This document shows, in pieces, positions 18,860 to 27,622 of a stretch of DNA of 64,000 nt. The translations under genes and the position numbers were made by a program. Position 1 is the stretch's first letter, and each line of letters starts with the position of its first letter. A model generated the notes under the pieces. That model was not told the origin of the DNA. It saw nothing but the letters and a program-made list of their open reading frames with translations, and searched no databases. The stretch is from Hyphomicrobiales bacterium (GTDB lineage Bacteria > Pseudomonadota > Alphaproteobacteria > Rhizobiales > Rhizobiaceae), in NCBI GenBank assembly GCA_900472605.1, contig UCJD01000066.1, positions 1-64,000 on the forward strand, given 5' to 3'.

Positions 18860-20506
18860 CTACTTCTCGATACCACGGTCCCTAAAGGACTGGTCGATTG
18901 CTTTGTCCACCTCAGCGCGGACGCCTTCGATGTTGAAGCTGGCTACTCGCTGACTTGGCGGATATTTCACGAAAGTCTCGAGGAAGGCTGCCGCCTGCAA
19001 CTGTCCTTTGACGAGCAGATAGTCGTTTCGCGCCAAGAAGTCGTTATACTGGTCGGATACAACATCAGCGCGTTCGTAGGGATCCATCCGCAGGTTGAAG
19101 AGCTTAGGAATGCGCCATGTCGTAAGCGGCGTCTGCCAGACAGCAAAACCGCCAGGCGCGGGCTGTTCTTTGAATACGACTTTCCAATCGTCATATCGCG
19201 TCGCGACCAGATCACCGTCGTCGTCAAAGTAGTAGAAGTCCTTTCGGGCGCTCTTGTCGGTCTTGCCTGTGATGTAGTCGAGCTGGTTGTAACCGTCGAG
19301 GTGGTTTTTGAACGTCGTACTGCTGCCGGAAGGTTGCCAGCCATTCAGCAGTCTGGACTTCACATCGGCGTCGCCCGCTGCCGCAAGCAAGGTCGGAAAC
19401 CAGTCGAGTCCGGAGACCATCTCGTTGGAAATTTGGCCCGCTGCAATATGACCGGGCCACTTCACCATGGCCGGGACGCGGAACGCACCCTCCCAGTTGG
19501 TGTCCTTCTCACTGCGGAACGGCGTCGTAGCGGCGTCCGGCCATGACCATTGGTTTGGACCGTTGTCCGTCGTGTAGACGACGATCGTATTGTCGGCAAT
19601 TCCAAGGTCGTCGAGCGCCTTCAGTAATTTACCGACGTCGCCGTCATGCTCGATCATGCCGTCGGCATATTCGTTGCCGACCATACCGCTCTGTCCGCGC
19701 ATCGCTTCGCGCACGTGCGTGAAAGCGTGCATGCGCGTGGTGTTCATCCATGTGAAGAACGGCTTCCCAGACTTTGCCTGACGTCCAATGAAATCGATGG
19801 CTGCGGCTGTCGTTTCGTCGTCGATCGTCTCCATCCGCTTTTTCGTTAGCGGACCCGTGTCCTCGATCTTGCCATCGGCCGACGCTTTCACCACGCCGCG
19901 CGGATTATAAGCCTTCAAGAACTGCTGGTCATCTTTGGGCCAATATGGCGCTTCCGGCTCCTCTTCAGCGTTCAGGTGGTAAAGATTGCCAAAGAACTCG
20001 TCAAAGCCGTGATTGGTTGGGAGGTATTCATCCCTGTCGCCGAGATGGTTCTTGCCGAACTGGCCCGTAGCATAACCGAGAGGCTTCAGCGCCTGAGCTA
20101 TTGTGATGTCGCCCGGTTGAAGCCCAACGGGCGCTCCCGGTGCACCGACCTTGCAAAGGCCCGTTCGAAGGCAAGTTTGTCCGGTGATGAAAGTGGATCG
20201 TCCTGCCGTGCAGGAATTCTCCGCGTAATAGTCCGTAAACATCATTCCAGCCTTGGCAATGCTGTCGATGTTGGGCGTCTCGTATCCGACGACGCCGAAG
20301 GAGTAGGCGCTGATGTTCGTCTGACCGACGTCGTCTCCAAAGATGACGAGGATATTGGGCTTGGAAGTTGTGGCCGCCGCCGGAGCTGCCGTCGTGGCGG
20401 GTGTCGTCTGCGCCAGCGCGGGAAGTGGAATGAGGGCGGTCGAGGTAAGAGCGAGCCCGATGGCAGCGCCTGCTCCGAGGATACGACGTTTCGAGAGCTT
20501 CCTCAT
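18860..20506 (-). CDS. Arylsulfatase, exported (copy 3)
   Basis: A 548-residue type I sulfatase. The start at 20506 is preferred because GGGAGG precedes it and the signal sequence then begins at once (MRKLSKRRILGAG, then a hydrophobic run to LPALAQ at about residue 32); KRRIL may be a Tat-like pair. An Ala/Thr/Pro-rich linker follows, then NILVIFGDDV with metal-ligand Asp58/Asp59. The formylglycine site is Cys99 in CTAGRSTF. The YTTDNGPNQWSWPDA motif is shared with copy 2, to which it is closer than to copy 1. The frame is open 114 nt upstream but that part lies in the operator region. It is a single-gene unit with a hairpin at its end. Confidence 0.9.
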   Translation of the reverse strand: MRKLSKRRILGAGAAIGLALTSTALIPLPALAQTTPATTAAPAAATTSKPNILVIFGDDVGQTNISAYSFGVVGYETPNIDSIAKAGMMFTDYYAENSCTAGRSTFITGQTCLRTGLCKVGAPGAPVGLQPGDITIAQALKPLGYATGQFGKNHLGDRDEYLPTNHGFDEFFGNLYHLNAEEEPEAPYWPKDDQQFLKAYNPRGVVKASADGKIEDTGPLTKKRMETIDDETTAAAIDFIGRQAKSGKPFFTWMNTTRMHAFTHVREAMRGQSGMVGNEYADGMIEHDGDVGKLLKALDDLGIADNTIVVYTTDNGPNQWSWPDAATTPFRSEKDTNWEGAFRVPAMVKWPGHIAAGQISNEMVSGLDWFPTLLAAAGDADVKSRLLNGWQPSGSSTTFKNHLDGYNQLDYITGKTDKSARKDFYYFDDDGDLVATRYDDWKVVFKEQPAPGGFAVWQTPLTTWRIPKLFNLRMDPYERADVVSDQYNDFLARNDYLLVKGQLQAAAFLETFVKYPPSQRVASFNIEGVRAEVDKAIDQSFRDRGIEK

Positions 20507-20610
20507 AGTTCCCTCCCTTCGTTGCGGGCTTCGTAGGCCATTCTGCGTTCTCCTTGTTTTGTCGAAGGCGTGTGCCCGGGCGATCCTTCCAAAGGAACGG
20601 CGTAAATTGG

Positions 20611-20638
20611 AAGTACGCAACGGTTACAGAAAGGTAAC
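20611..20638 (-). promoter_or_regulatory. Shared operator upstream of sulfatase 3
   Basis: TGGAAGTACGCAACGGTTAC begins at 20608 and is followed after six bases by GTAACTT. AAGTACG-AACGGT matches the consensus with a C for T at one position, and GTTAC/GTAAC form a short dyad. It lies about 105-135 nt upstream of the chosen ATG. Confidence 0.55.
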
Positions 20639-20945
20639 TTCAAGCCCCCGCGAGATCATTATGGGAACGCGGCTTGTTTATCGTCCTATCCTTTTCAAGG
20701 ACCGATTGGGTGGTCTGTGGTGTCGCCTTGTTCGCGTCAGCTTCACAGCCTGAGGAAGGAAGAAACTACCGGCTTCATCGCCTTCCCCATGAGGCATATC
20801 TTCGGAACTCCCCCAGATTTAAAAGAGAGATGGCTCGTGTCGCGCATTGCTCTACCAACGCTGCGGGACCTTCCGCAGCAAGACTGGAAGCCTTATGGTA
20901 AACCGACATTCGGCGTGCTAACCACGTCGGATTGAGGGGAATCTC
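20639..20945. other. Intergenic region between sulfatase 3 and the HWE kinase
   Basis: About 300 nt between divergent genes. Short frames on both strands have no ribosome site and no recognisable product. It must hold the kinase promoter, but no clear -35/-10 pair was identified; a GGAAC at 20804 has no TT at the expected distance. Confidence 0.5.
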
Positions 20946-22619
20946 ATGAGGTTGAAGCTTGTCGCGGTGGCTGTCGCGGCGCTTGCTCCGGTCGTCGCGA
21001 TGCTTGGGTACAACGAGTATGCGATGCGGAGCCAGCGCGACGCCGAAGTGCGCGCACAGGCGGCACAAGCGGCCCGCCAGGCCGCTTCCGAAGTCGATCG
21101 CATCGTCGAGGGACTTCACTCCTTGCTGATCTCCGTTCGCTCAATGCCGGCGGTCCAGAATCTTGACGCGGCAGTGTGCAATGCGTCCCTCAGGTCGGTT
21201 GCCTCGAGTGTTCCCAATATTCGCATGATATTCGTGGTCGACTCACGAGGCAGACCCATCTGCGGCAGCGCCGAAACACCCGCGGGCGTAGAATTCGCCG
21301 ATCGCGACTACTTCAAGGCCGCTATGGCAGGCCGGGACTTCGTCGTGGGGACATACACGAGGAGCCGGATGTCTGACACCGCCGTGCTTCCAGTCGCGAT
21401 GCCCGTCGTCGTCGACGGCGCGCCCAGGGCCGTTCTTGTCAGCGGGGTCAAGCTTGACTGGCTTCAGAGCCGCGTCGCCGAGCGCGGCGTCGCTCCAGGC
21501 AACGCCGTTACGATCGCCGACAGCGGCGGCACCATCCTTGCGCGCATGCCCCAGCCCGACCGTTTCGTAGGCACCGTAATCCCGGACGATTTTCAAAAGT
21601 TGGTCCACGCCAACGAGCCTGGGGTGATCGAAGTTACTAGCCAGGATGGAACCGAGCGCGTTCTGGGCTATCGGCCCATCGCACCGGAAGGGAACCCTCT
21701 CTACGTCAGCGCCGGCTTTTCCAAGGCCGAGGCGTTCGCTCCGATCAACCGGGCGACGACCATCAACGTCTTGGCGATAGCGGGAGGAGTTTTCGTTGCC
21801 TTCCTGGCAGCGTTCTTCGTCGGAAACCGCTTCCTGCTGTCACCGATCGGCACCGTTGCAGGAGTCATGGACCGCTGGCGCGCAGGCGATCTGTCGGCCC
21901 GAACCAGAATGAGACCAACGGACGAAATGCACGCCGTCGGCGCCGCGCTCGATTCCCTCCTCGACGAACTGGACTGCCGCCGCGTTCAAAACGAGCGGGC
22001 GGAAGAAGAGCGCACGCTTCTAGTCCGGGAGCTCGCACACAGGGTCAAGAACGGCTTCACTCTCGTGCAGGCCATCGCCCGCCAGAGCTTCGGGAAAGCG
22101 AACCCGGACGCCTATCATTCGTTTGCCGGTCGACTGTCGTCTCTCGCATCCACCTACGATCTCCTACTGTCAAAGGACGCCAGCGATTCCACCGTGTGGG
22201 AGGTGGTCGAGACCGCGCTCCGCGCCCATGCCGGCGACGATCACAAGCGCATCAGGCTCGATGGCCCAACCGTCGTCCTGCCTGCGGATGTTTCGTTACC
22301 ATTATCGCTTGTCGTGCACGAGCTAGCGACGAATGCCACTAAGTATGGCAGCCTTGGAAGTGAAGACGGCCGAGTTTCCATCGAATGGACATACGGCGAT
22401 TCACGTCTTTACCTTCTTTGGACCGAAGTGGGCGGGCCGACGGTCTTGCCGCCGACGCGAAAGGGATTCGGTTCCGTTCTCATCGAGCGGGCGTTTCCCC
22501 GTGGAGCAAAGGCGCGTTGCAGGCCGGATTACCGACCGGAAGGGCTGGTATTCGAAGTTGCTTTCACGGTGGAACCCATAGCACCCGCCAAGGTTCATCC
22601 GGAAAGCGAGGACATCTAG
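20946..22619 (+). CDS. HWE-family membrane sensor histidine kinase with a Cache domain
   Basis: A 557-residue kinase. A membrane segment lies at residues 3-22, an extracytoplasmic double-Cache/PDC-type sensor at about 40-262 (FADRDYFKAAMAG is typical), a second membrane segment at about 272-294, and a HAMP domain at about 296-345. The HWE kinase core has phospho-acceptor His365 in RELAHRVKNGFTLVQAIARQ, an N-box HELATNATKYGSL, and the WTE motif that names the family. An AGGGGAATCTC leader precedes the ATG. HWE kinases in alphaproteobacteria often signal to lone receivers or to the PhyR general stress pathway; two lone receivers lie in this window at 43.3 and 50.9 kb. A cognate partner is not adjacent. 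Confidence 0.92.
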   Translation: MRLKLVAVAVAALAPVVAMLGYNEYAMRSQRDAEVRAQAAQAARQAASEVDRIVEGLHSLLISVRSMPAVQNLDAAVCNASLRSVASSVPNIRMIFVVDSRGRPICGSAETPAGVEFADRDYFKAAMAGRDFVVGTYTRSRMSDTAVLPVAMPVVVDGAPRAVLVSGVKLDWLQSRVAERGVAPGNAVTIADSGGTILARMPQPDRFVGTVIPDDFQKLVHANEPGVIEVTSQDGTERVLGYRPIAPEGNPLYVSAGFSKAEAFAPINRATTINVLAIAGGVFVAFLAAFFVGNRFLLSPIGTVAGVMDRWRAGDLSARTRMRPTDEMHAVGAALDSLLDELDCRRVQNERAEEERTLLVRELAHRVKNGFTLVQAIARQSFGKANPDAYHSFAGRLSSLASTYDLLLSKDASDSTVWEVVETALRAHAGDDHKRIRLDGPTVVLPADVSLPLSLVVHELATNATKYGSLGSEDGRVSIEWTYGDSRLYLLWTEVGGPTVLPPTRKGFGSVLIERAFPRGAKARCRPDYRPEGLVFEVAFTVEPIAPAKVHPESEDI

Positions 22620-22771
22620 TAACTGCAGTTCGAAGATAAATTGTCATCATGGAACGTGGCGGCTCGGCGCAGGTAGGTGAGCGCCCAGTGGCGTTTGTAT
22701 CCTTGTCCGCTGCACAGAAACGGCGCCAATGTTCCATAATCTATCTTATGCGACCATCGCATGTAGCCGGG

Positions 22772-23881
22772 GCAGATTCCATTTTCAAATGCAACGAGGA
22801 CAATAATGGCCATGGTTTCAGGAGGATGGAATGGCCCGCTCTTTTGTGCAGTTGAGTTTGGATGAACGCCGCATCATCGCGCGGATGCATGAGAAGAAGA
22901 TCAGCCAGGCGGAGATCGCCCGCGCCCTTCGTCGCGACCGGTCGACGATCTGCCGGGAGCTGCGGCGGAATTTCTGGCATGACCGCGAGGTCCCGATTGC
23001 CGAAGGGTATTGGCATGTCACGGCGCATGGAATGGCGTCTGACCGGCGGCGCAAATACCGCAAGCTGCTGCGCGATCCTGGTCTGTGTGCCGCCGTGATA
23101 GATCGCTTGAAGGATGGCTGGTCGCCGGAACAGATTTCCGGGCGGCTGCGGCTTGCCGGCGGTGTTGCCACCCGGCTGAGCCATGAGACAATCTACCAGT
23201 ATGTCTATTCCCGGGAAGGCCAGGATCAGCAATTGGCGCGTCATCTGCCTGAACGACGCCGCAGACGGCGACCGAGATATGCACGCAAACCCAGAAGCCT
23301 CGTCTTTCCAATGGAATGCGCCATTCGCAACAGACCTGACATCATCAATTCCCGAAGTGAATTCGGTCACTGGGAAGCGGATTTGATGATCTTCAGAAAG
23401 GAGCATGGCGCCGCAAACATCGCCACCGTCGTGGAGCGCAAGAGCCGTTACACCCTGCTGTTTCGCAACAATGACCGGCGCTCGAAACCGATCATGAGCC
23501 AGTTGATCCGGCATCTGGCACCCCTGCCCGTCCAAGCCAGGCAAAGCCTGACATTCGATCGAGGGTTGGAGTTCGTATCATGGCGCGAGCTCGAGCACGG
23601 CATGGGAACGACCGCCTGGTTCTGCGACCCCCAGGCGCCATGGCAGAAGGGCACGGTCGAGAACACAAACAAGCGTGTTCGACGATACCTGCCGCCGGAA
23701 ACGATCGTGCTGGATGTCAGCAATCAGGAGATCCGTTCCTTGTGTGACCGGCTGAATGACACGCCGCGCAAGTGCCTGGGATTTCAAACGCCAAGGGAGA
23801 TGTTCAGCAGACATCTATTGGCTCTGGAAAGGCAATGCGTGTAGCTTTCGAAGTAGCGTTGCATTCAAGCTGGAACCAGCA
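22772..23881 (+). mobile_element. IS30-family element 1 of a three-element tandem array
   Basis: The element holds one transposase gene. Imperfect terminal inverted repeats are visible: the left end contains TTCCATTTTCAAATGCAACG near 22777-22796, and the right end, read inward, contains TTCCAGCTTGAATGCAACG (23874-23856). The exact ends are uncertain. CGGG occurs on both flanks (22768-22771 and 23882-23885), which could be a short target duplication but is weak evidence. Confidence 0.65.
22831..23844 (+). CDS. IS30-family transposase 1
   Basis: A 337-residue IS30-type transposase. An N-terminal helix-turn-helix lies at about residues 10-45 (LDERRIIARMHEKKISQAEI, then ARALRRDRSTICREL). The DDE core has FGHWEADLM, FDRGLEF and KGTVENTNKRVRRYLP, supplying the three acidic residues. 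The ORF is full length and AGGAGG precedes the ATG, so it could be active. It is clearly a different element from the two that follow: they share domain order and short motifs but only about half of their residues by eye. Confidence 0.92.
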   Translation: MARSFVQLSLDERRIIARMHEKKISQAEIARALRRDRSTICRELRRNFWHDREVPIAEGYWHVTAHGMASDRRRKYRKLLRDPGLCAAVIDRLKDGWSPEQISGRLRLAGGVATRLSHETIYQYVYSREGQDQQLARHLPERRRRRRPRYARKPRSLVFPMECAIRNRPDIINSRSEFGHWEADLMIFRKEHGAANIATVVERKSRYTLLFRNNDRRSKPIMSQLIRHLAPLPVQARQSLTFDRGLEFVSWRELEHGMGTTAWFCDPQAPWQKGTVENTNKRVRRYLPPETIVLDVSNQEIRSLCDRLNDTPRKCLGFQTPREMFSRHLLALERQCV

Positions 23882-23885
23882 CGGG

Positions 23886-25000
23886 TGGGTTCAAGGATGA
23901 AGTGCGACTTGCGAATGATACCAATAGGTTGTCCCTCGCAAGGAAGCTGCAATGAAACACACCTACTCCCATATTGACATGAATGAACGACGCAAGATCG
24001 CCCGCTGGCGCATGGCGGGCCTGACTGTTGGCATCATCGCCGAGAAGCTTGGTCGCCATCGCTCGACAATTTTCCGAGAGATCCGGCGCAATATGTTCAT
24101 CGACGAAGTCGTCCCGGATCTGAACGGCTATTACTGTGTTACGGCACATGACATGGCGTGCGAACGACGCGCCAAGCTGAGGAAGCTGGTGCGCTTCTCG
24201 CGCGTCCGTCAGTCGGTGATTGATCGGATCAAGCACGGTTGGTCGCCGCAGCAGATTGCAGGAAGGATGCGCTTGGAGCGGCATCCGATATCGGTCAGTC
24301 ACGAAACGATCTACAAGTTCGCGTATTCTCCCGACGGCCAAGCGATCAAACTGTGGCGGCATCTGCCGGAGCATCGCGCTCGGCGGCGACCGCGACATGC
24401 CAGACGTAAGCATGGCCAATGGTTTAGCCCGGAACTCAACATCCTGCGCCGCCCGGATGTGGTCGCCGATCGCAAGCAGTTCGGGCATTGGGAATGCGAC
24501 CTGATCCAGTTCCGAAAGAAGTTTGGAAAGGCCAACGTGACTTCACTCGTTGAACGGGTCAGCCGCTTTGCGATCTTTCTACGCAACAACGATCGGCAGT
24601 CTCGACCGGTCATGAACGGCCTTGTGCAAGCACTCCAGGCCCTGCCCCACCTCGCCCGTCGTTCCATTACGTTCGACCGTGGCACGGAGTTCACCGACTG
24701 GCCTTACCTCCAGGCGAGCATTGGTACCCAGACCTGGTTCTGCGACCCGCAATCGCCGTGGCAAAAAGGAACCGTCGAAAATACCAACAGGCGGGTGCGG
24801 AAATGGCTTTCGAGAGAGGTCGATCCCTTTTCGGTGACCGACGCCGACCTCATTGAGATCTGTAATCAGCTCAATGCCACGCCGCGCAAATGCCTTGGCT
24901 ATAAAACGCCGGCGGAAGTCTTCCGAAAGAAACTGCTCGCCCAGATGCGGCACGCAGGTTAGCTTGAAACGCCCGCAAGTCGCGCTTCGGCATGAACTCA
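23886..25000 (+). mobile_element. IS30-family element 2, flanked by CACGGG
   Basis: The best-defined element of the three. The left end contains GTTCAAGGATGAAGTGCGAC followed by TTGCG (23889-23913). The right end, read inward, contains GTTCATGCCGAAGCGCGAC followed by TTGCG (24996-24974), so the terminal repeats span about 26-28 bp with a few mismatches. CACGGG occurs immediately outside both ends (23880-23885 and 25001-25006) and is a plausible target-site duplication. If so, this element inserted at or near the junction of elements 1 and 3. Confidence 0.7.
23952..24962 (+). CDS. IS30-family transposase 2
   Basis: A 336-residue transposase with an HTH near residues 12-45 (ERRKIARWRMAGLTVGIIAE, then KLGRHRSTIFREI). 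The DDE core has FGHWECDLI, FDRGTEF and KGTVENTNRRVRKWL. AAGGAAGC precedes the ATG. The reading frame is intact. It lies inside the element bounded by the CACGGG repeats. Confidence 0.92.
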   Translation: MKHTYSHIDMNERRKIARWRMAGLTVGIIAEKLGRHRSTIFREIRRNMFIDEVVPDLNGYYCVTAHDMACERRAKLRKLVRFSRVRQSVIDRIKHGWSPQQIAGRMRLERHPISVSHETIYKFAYSPDGQAIKLWRHLPEHRARRRPRHARRKHGQWFSPELNILRRPDVVADRKQFGHWECDLIQFRKKFGKANVTSLVERVSRFAIFLRNNDRQSRPVMNGLVQALQALPHLARRSITFDRGTEFTDWPYLQASIGTQTWFCDPQSPWQKGTVENTNRRVRKWLSREVDPFSVTDADLIEICNQLNATPRKCLGYKTPAEVFRKKLLAQMRHAG

Positions 25001-25012
25001 CACGGGTACATT

Positions 25013-26111
25013 CTATTTCCAAGTGCGACATGCCAATGATTTCAATGGCTTCGTTTTGGAGAGTTTGGTATGTCCCGATGCTATTCACGGCTTACCCTCG
25101 CCGATCGCCGCCGTCTTCATCATCTGGTGGCGGCAAAGGCTCCGGTCAACGAGATGGCGCGTCAGCTTGGCCGTCATCGCTCGACCATTTACCGCGAGAT
25201 CACGCGCAACACGTTTCGGGATCGTGAACTGCCGGACTACGACGGCTACTACAGCACCGTTGCGCACGACATTTCCAGGGACCGTCGACGCCGGCTGAGG
25301 AAGCTGCGGCGCTATCCGGCTTTGCGCACCGAGATCATCAACCAATTGGAAGCTCACTGGTCCCCGGAACAGATTGCCGGACGTCTGCAGTCGGACGGCT
25401 TCGCTCGTATTCGCGCATGCAAGGAGACAATCTACCGCTTCATCTACAGCAAGGAAGATTACGCGCGTGGTCTCTATCAGTATCTGCCTGAGGCTCGCCG
25501 CAAACGTCGCCCAATGCGTTCGAGGAAGCCGCGCGACGGTGCGTTTCCCGTCACCCACCGGATATCCCAAAGACCTGATTTTGTTGGAGATAGATCACGG
25601 TTCGGGCATTGGGAGGGAGACCTGCTCATCTTCGAGCGCCCACTCGGCCATGCCAATGTCACCACGCTCGTGGAGCGCAAGAGCCGCTACACCGTTCTTA
25701 TCAAGAATCCAAGCCGCCACTCACGCCCAATCATGGACAAGATCATCAGAGCGTTTTCCCCTTTGCCGGCCTTTGCGCGTCAGAGCTTCACGTTTGATCG
25801 CGGTACCGAGTTTTCTGGATTCAGGGCTTTGGCGGAGGGGATCGGCGCGCGTAGCTGGTTCTGCGACCCGAGTGCACCGTGGCAAAAAGGGGCCGTCGAG
25901 AATACCAACAAGCGAATTCGACGCTTCCTGCCAGGCAGCACAGACCTGGCAGTCGAGTCACAGCGCGACCTTCTCCACCTCACGCGTCATATCAACGATC
26001 AACCGCGCAAATGCCTTGGATACAGGACGCCGGCCGAGGTGTTCATGGCTCATTTGCACGAAGGAGGGTGATCCCCTACCCTAAAGCGCAGGCATAGTGC
26101 ACTTGGGTTAG
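25013..26111 (+). mobile_element. IS30-family element 3
   Basis: The left end near 25013-25034 reads CTATTTCCAAGTGCGACATG and then CC. The right end, read inward from 26111, is CTAACCCAAGTGCACTATGC and then C. The shared CCAAGTGC and ATGCC mark the inverted repeats. No target duplication was found. The 290 nt between this end and the next gene at 26402 hold nothing I can recognise. Confidence 0.6.
25070..26071 (+). CDS. IS30-family transposase 3
   Basis: A 333-residue transposase. The HTH lies near residues 8-42 (ADRRRLHHLVAAKAPVNEMA, then RQLGRHRSTIYREI). The DDE core has FGHWEGDLL, FDRGTEF and KGAVENTNKRIRRFLP. GGAGAG precedes the ATG by 8 nt. The frame is intact and close in length to the other two. 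It is more like transposase 2 than transposase 1 in the HTH region. Confidence 0.92.
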   Translation: MSRCYSRLTLADRRRLHHLVAAKAPVNEMARQLGRHRSTIYREITRNTFRDRELPDYDGYYSTVAHDISRDRRRRLRKLRRYPALRTEIINQLEAHWSPEQIAGRLQSDGFARIRACKETIYRFIYSKEDYARGLYQYLPEARRKRRPMRSRKPRDGAFPVTHRISQRPDFVGDRSRFGHWEGDLLIFERPLGHANVTTLVERKSRYTVLIKNPSRHSRPIMDKIIRAFSPLPAFARQSFTFDRGTEFSGFRALAEGIGARSWFCDPSAPWQKGAVENTNKRIRRFLPGSTDLAVESQRDLLHLTRHINDQPRKCLGYRTPAEVFMAHLHEGG

Positions 26112-26401
26112 CTTCTCCAATGACGCTAAATTAGGTGGTGAAGAAGATCGAGATCGCAGCTTGGACGAGTTGGGCGCTCGTTTGGCGTTTCGTTGCCCGC
26201 AGGAAGAAACCGGAAAAATTCCTGCGTCCACCATCCCCGTCATGTCCGGTTGACACAAGCTGCGATCTCTTAAGTGGCAACGGCATTAGAGAACTCGATG
26301 TTCCGTGCCCAGTTAGAACGGTACGTTTGGGTACGGTGGAGCAGCTCTCTTCGAACGGGACAGCCGGTATTGGTTTTTGACGAGATGGAGATGTTTTCGA
26401 G

Positions 26402-26722
26402 ATGCGGTATCCGGTGACCCCCGATGGCCGGTACTTCGTCGTCAGGGGTCGGCTGTGGCGAACAACAAACCCAAACCTCGACGTCATGGTGAAAGCGGAA
26501 CTGACAAGTCAACTGATGGCAGCAAGACGCGCTGTGCGAAATGCGAAGGGAGATCCAGAGGCCCTTCGATTGGCAAGGGCGCGCGTCGATAATGCCAAGA
26601 TTGAGTTGGGAGAGCGCGGTTCGGTCTGGTGGAATGATGGCGCCCCTGACCTCAATCGGTATATGGCGAAAAACACGCCGTACGCGGCTTGGTTTGCGTC
26701 AATCTATGAGCCAACCGGGTGA
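26402..26722 (+). CDS. Conserved hypothetical protein (106 aa)
   Basis: A 106-residue soluble protein beginning MRYPVTPDGRYFVVRGRLWR. It has a helical middle (LMAARRAVRNAKGDPEALRL) and a C-terminal VWWNDGAPDLNRYMAKNTPY motif. I recall proteins with this start and WWxDGAPDxNR motif as common small conserved hypotheticals in rhizobia and relatives; no function is known to me. GAGATGGAGATG leads into the start. It is the first gene after the IS array and lies upstream of the stress and repair genes. Confidence 0.75.
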   Translation: MRYPVTPDGRYFVVRGRLWRTTNPNLDVMVKAELTSQLMAARRAVRNAKGDPEALRLARARVDNAKIELGERGSVWWNDGAPDLNRYMAKNTPYAAWFASIYEPTG

Positions 26723-26796
26723 TCTCACCATCCCGGACAATACACGGGCCCGCAATCGGGGTCGGAGTAATAGGACGCGCAAAGATGGCGCCAGGA

Positions 26797-26821
26797 GGAA
26801 CCGCCTTTATCCGCAAAAGTT
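26797..26821 (+). promoter_or_regulatory. EcfG/RpoE2-type promoter before the 76-aa gene
   Basis: GGAAC (26797-26801) and AGTT (26818-26821) are separated by 16 nt, giving GGAAC-N18-TT. It is 32 nt upstream of the start of the small gene at 26854, which is followed closely by the cupin and SRAP genes. Confidence 0.6.
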
Positions 26822-26853
26822 AACATCGGCATCATCGCAAACGGAGACGACTG

Positions 26854-27084
26854 ATGGATAACGCTTCAAAAGACCTTGCCGATGAATATCGACGCCTTGG
26901 TGGGCGACGCGTAGCAGTCATCGACGACAACCTCGGCTCGTCGCGAGACTGGGACGGCGACCCGCCAGAAGCGGCGAAATTCTGGAAGGAAAAGATTGCG
27001 CCGCTCTCGGATCGAGACCGACGGGACGTCGAATCTTTTCTTCCGTCGCTCAACGACGAGAGTGATGAACCCGGTCGCGAGTAA
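26854..27084 (+). CDS. Small conserved hypothetical protein (76 aa)
   Basis: A 76-residue acidic protein (residues MDNASKDLADEYRRLGGRRV at the start, then WDGDPPEAAKFW in the middle). No membrane segment or cysteine is present. GGAGACGACTG precedes the ATG. It is followed 7 nt later by the cupin gene, so the two are probably co-transcribed from the GGAAC promoter upstream. The function is unknown; the small size, charge and promoter suggest a general stress protein. Confidence 0.65.
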   Translation: MDNASKDLADEYRRLGGRRVAVIDDNLGSSRDWDGDPPEAAKFWKEKIAPLSDRDRRDVESFLPSLNDESDEPGRE

Positions 27085-27091
27085 CTGCTCA

Positions 27092-27589
27092 ATGGAAATC
27101 GAAAAAATAACCTTCCCTTTGAGCGGCTGGGTGCCGAATAATCAGCGCCTGCCGGTGCTGATTTATCGGGATGCCCTCGAAGACGGCAGCTCTTCAGCGA
27201 GGTTCAGACACCTTTTTGCCGAGAACCGCTGGACTGGTATTTGGACGAACGGCGTATTCGACTACCAGCACTACCATTCGGGGGCGCATGAGGTTCTCGG
27301 TATTGGCAAAGGTAGCGCAACGCTGCTGATCGGTGGACCAGAGGGCCAATCGCTTAAAGTGACTCAAGGAGATTGCCTGGTGTTACCGGCTGGGACCGGC
27401 CACAAAAACTTGGGCTCGTCACCTGATTTCGAAGTCGTCGGCGCCTATCCGCACGGACAGCATGCGGATATCCGGACACAGGCAGCAACCTCAGAGATGC
27501 TAGTCAGGATATCGTCTCTCCCGGTTCCCGAAACCGACCCCGGTCTCGGCTCGTCTGGCGGCATCGTGGAGTTGTGGACCAAAAAATAA
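27092..27589 (+). CDS. Cupin domain protein
   Basis: A 165-residue single-domain cupin. The barrel motif HYHSGAHEVLGIGKGSATLLI at residues about 60-80 carries the metal-binding His/His/Glu pattern, and LPAGTGHKNLGSS near 110-122 supplies the second histidine motif. The start at 27092 is chosen because it places MEIEKITFPLSGW right after the previous gene; a longer frame overlaps that gene. It resembles the YjlB-type cupins, whose substrate is not known. It precedes the SRAP gene by 33 nt. Confidence 0.8.
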   Translation: MEIEKITFPLSGWVPNNQRLPVLIYRDALEDGSSSARFRHLFAENRWTGIWTNGVFDYQHYHSGAHEVLGIGKGSATLLIGGPEGQSLKVTQGDCLVLPAGTGHKNLGSSPDFEVVGAYPHGQHADIRTQAATSEMLVRISSLPVPETDPGLGSSGGIVELWTKK

Positions 27590-27622
27590 CGGATATTCTC
27601 CGTCCCAGGAGGACCTTGTTCG

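Noticed and set aside
26135..26380. Rightward 81-codon frame after IS element 3
   Set aside because: No ribosome site, no recognisable protein and no support from the opposite strand; treated as non-coding.
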